DNA from: Pseudomonadota bacterium
GTDB taxonomy: Bacteria > Pseudomonadota > Gammaproteobacteria > Burkholderiales > Burkholderiaceae_D
Direction: 5' to 3'
Assembly: GCA_023435945.1 (NCBI GenBank)
Contig: JAEZLB010000328.1
Location: forward strand, 1-7,031
Length of the DNA: 7,031 nucleotides
Of the stretch, positions 6,498-7,031 are shown piece after piece. Both the position numbers and the translations under genes were made by a program. Position 1 is the first letter of the stretch. Every line of letters begins with the position of its first letter. The notes beneath the pieces were generated by a model, which was not told the origin of the DNA, did no database searches, and worked only from the letters and a program-made list of their open reading frames with translations.

Positions 6498-7031
6498 TTA
6501 CCCATACTCCTCGCACCCCATCGCCCCACTGTGGCAGCACCAAACCGAGCGGAAACGGGTGCAACTAAACCCAGCTCCGCGAATAACAGGAAGCACTTCG
6601 CGCGCAATATCCTCTCCATGGAGTTGGATCAGTATGTGGCCTACCCGGTGATGCCACCCGGCCGGAGACTTTCGAAATATCTCTCTTTCTGCCCCTTCGA
6701 TATCCATCTTGAGGATGTCAACTCGCCCTCCTGGCATCAAATCTAAGGCATCCAGAATGGACATGGCCTTTACCGACGCACCTCTTTGCCCTACTTCGCA
6801 CGATAGAAACTCACCTTCACACTGGAGCGTTACCGATTCCCACCAAAGCGCAACATTCATCACGCGGCATCTGGGACCATACCGGGCAAGATTGATGCAC
6901 GCCAACTCATAGTTGTCCTGATTGGGTTCGAGTGCTAACAGCTGCAAATCCGGGAACCGGGATAGGAAATACGCACCGGTATCCCCGATATATGCGCCGG
7001 CATCGATCATAGACAGCGGCCGCAGATTGGG
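6498..7031 (-). CDS. FkbM-family SAM-dependent methyltransferase, partial (5' end outside window)
   Basis: C-terminal 177 residues of a class I SAM methyltransferase of the FkbM type. Known members methylate hydroxyl groups of sugars or polyketides. Counting from the ATG at 7010, the SAM-binding motif DAGAYIGDTG is at 3-12, the acidic end of the second strand LEPN at 27-30 and the FkbM signature KMDIEGAE at 101-108. The strand ILIQLHGE follows at 126-133. The frame stays open through 7031 with PNLRPLS before that Met, and the SAM motif normally has more sequence ahead of it, so the real start is very probably beyond the window. The C-terminus carries several cysteines (150, 158, 159, 166) of unknown meaning. 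It is upstream of, and on the same strand as, the deacetylase, so the two may form one unit that decorates the polysaccharide. Confidence 0.87.
   Translation of the reverse strand, partial: PNLRPLSMIDAGAYIGDTGAYFLSRFPDLQLLALEPNQDNYELACINLARYGPRCRVMNVALWWESVTLQCEGEFLSCEVGQRGASVKAMSILDALDLMPGGRVDILKMDIEGAEREIFRKSPAGWHHRVGHILIQLHGEDIAREVLPVIRGAGFSCTRFRSVWCCHSGAMGCEEYG

Overview
The window is a stretch of a surface-polysaccharide (LPS O-antigen, capsule or exopolysaccharide type) biosynthesis locus from a G+C-rich Gram-negative-like bacterium. Codons favour G or C at the third position, and the proteins look most like those of Alphaproteobacteria. That taxonomic guess comes from general codon and protein style, not from a marker gene, and should be held loosely. 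There are no rRNA, tRNA, CRISPR or insertion-sequence features that I can see.

Layout. Five genes lie on the + strand in one probable transcription unit. They are a family-4-type glycosyltransferase (2-1132, 5' end at the window edge), an extended short-chain dehydrogenase/reductase acting on a nucleotide sugar (1258-2349), a sugar-1-phosphate nucleotidyltransferase (2388-3128), a DegT/DnrJ/EryC1/StrS aminotransferase (3145-4287, TTG start with a good ribosome binding site), and a second family-4-type glycosyltransferase (4349-5614). Two genes lie on the - strand and run toward them: a partial FkbM-family methyltransferase (its 5' end is outside the window, stop at 6498) and a polysaccharide-deacetylase-like protein (6428-5604). 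The two units meet head-on, and their last coding bases overlap by 11 bp inside a small inverted repeat.

How the genes may work together. The nucleotidyltransferase would activate a sugar 1-phosphate to an NDP-sugar, the SDR would change its oxidation state or stereochemistry, and the aminotransferase would put an amino group on a keto intermediate. The two glycosyltransferases would add this sugar or others to a growing lipid-linked repeat unit. The minus-strand FkbM methyltransferase and deacetylase could add O-methyl groups and remove N-acetyl (or similar) groups. The sugar's identity cannot be read from the sequence. The SDR lacks the Asp-Glu pair typical of NDP-sugar 4,6-dehydratases, so the source of the keto sugar is an open question.

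Non-coding DNA is scarce. The longest gap is about 125 bp (1133-1257) and no gap exceeds 300 bp. No convincing sigma-70 promoter or T-tract terminator was found. Smaller points of interest are a T8 run that forms an exactly phased T_TTT_TTA heptamer near the end of the SDR gene, a perfect 10-bp palindrome just before the second glycosyltransferase, and the convergent overlap.
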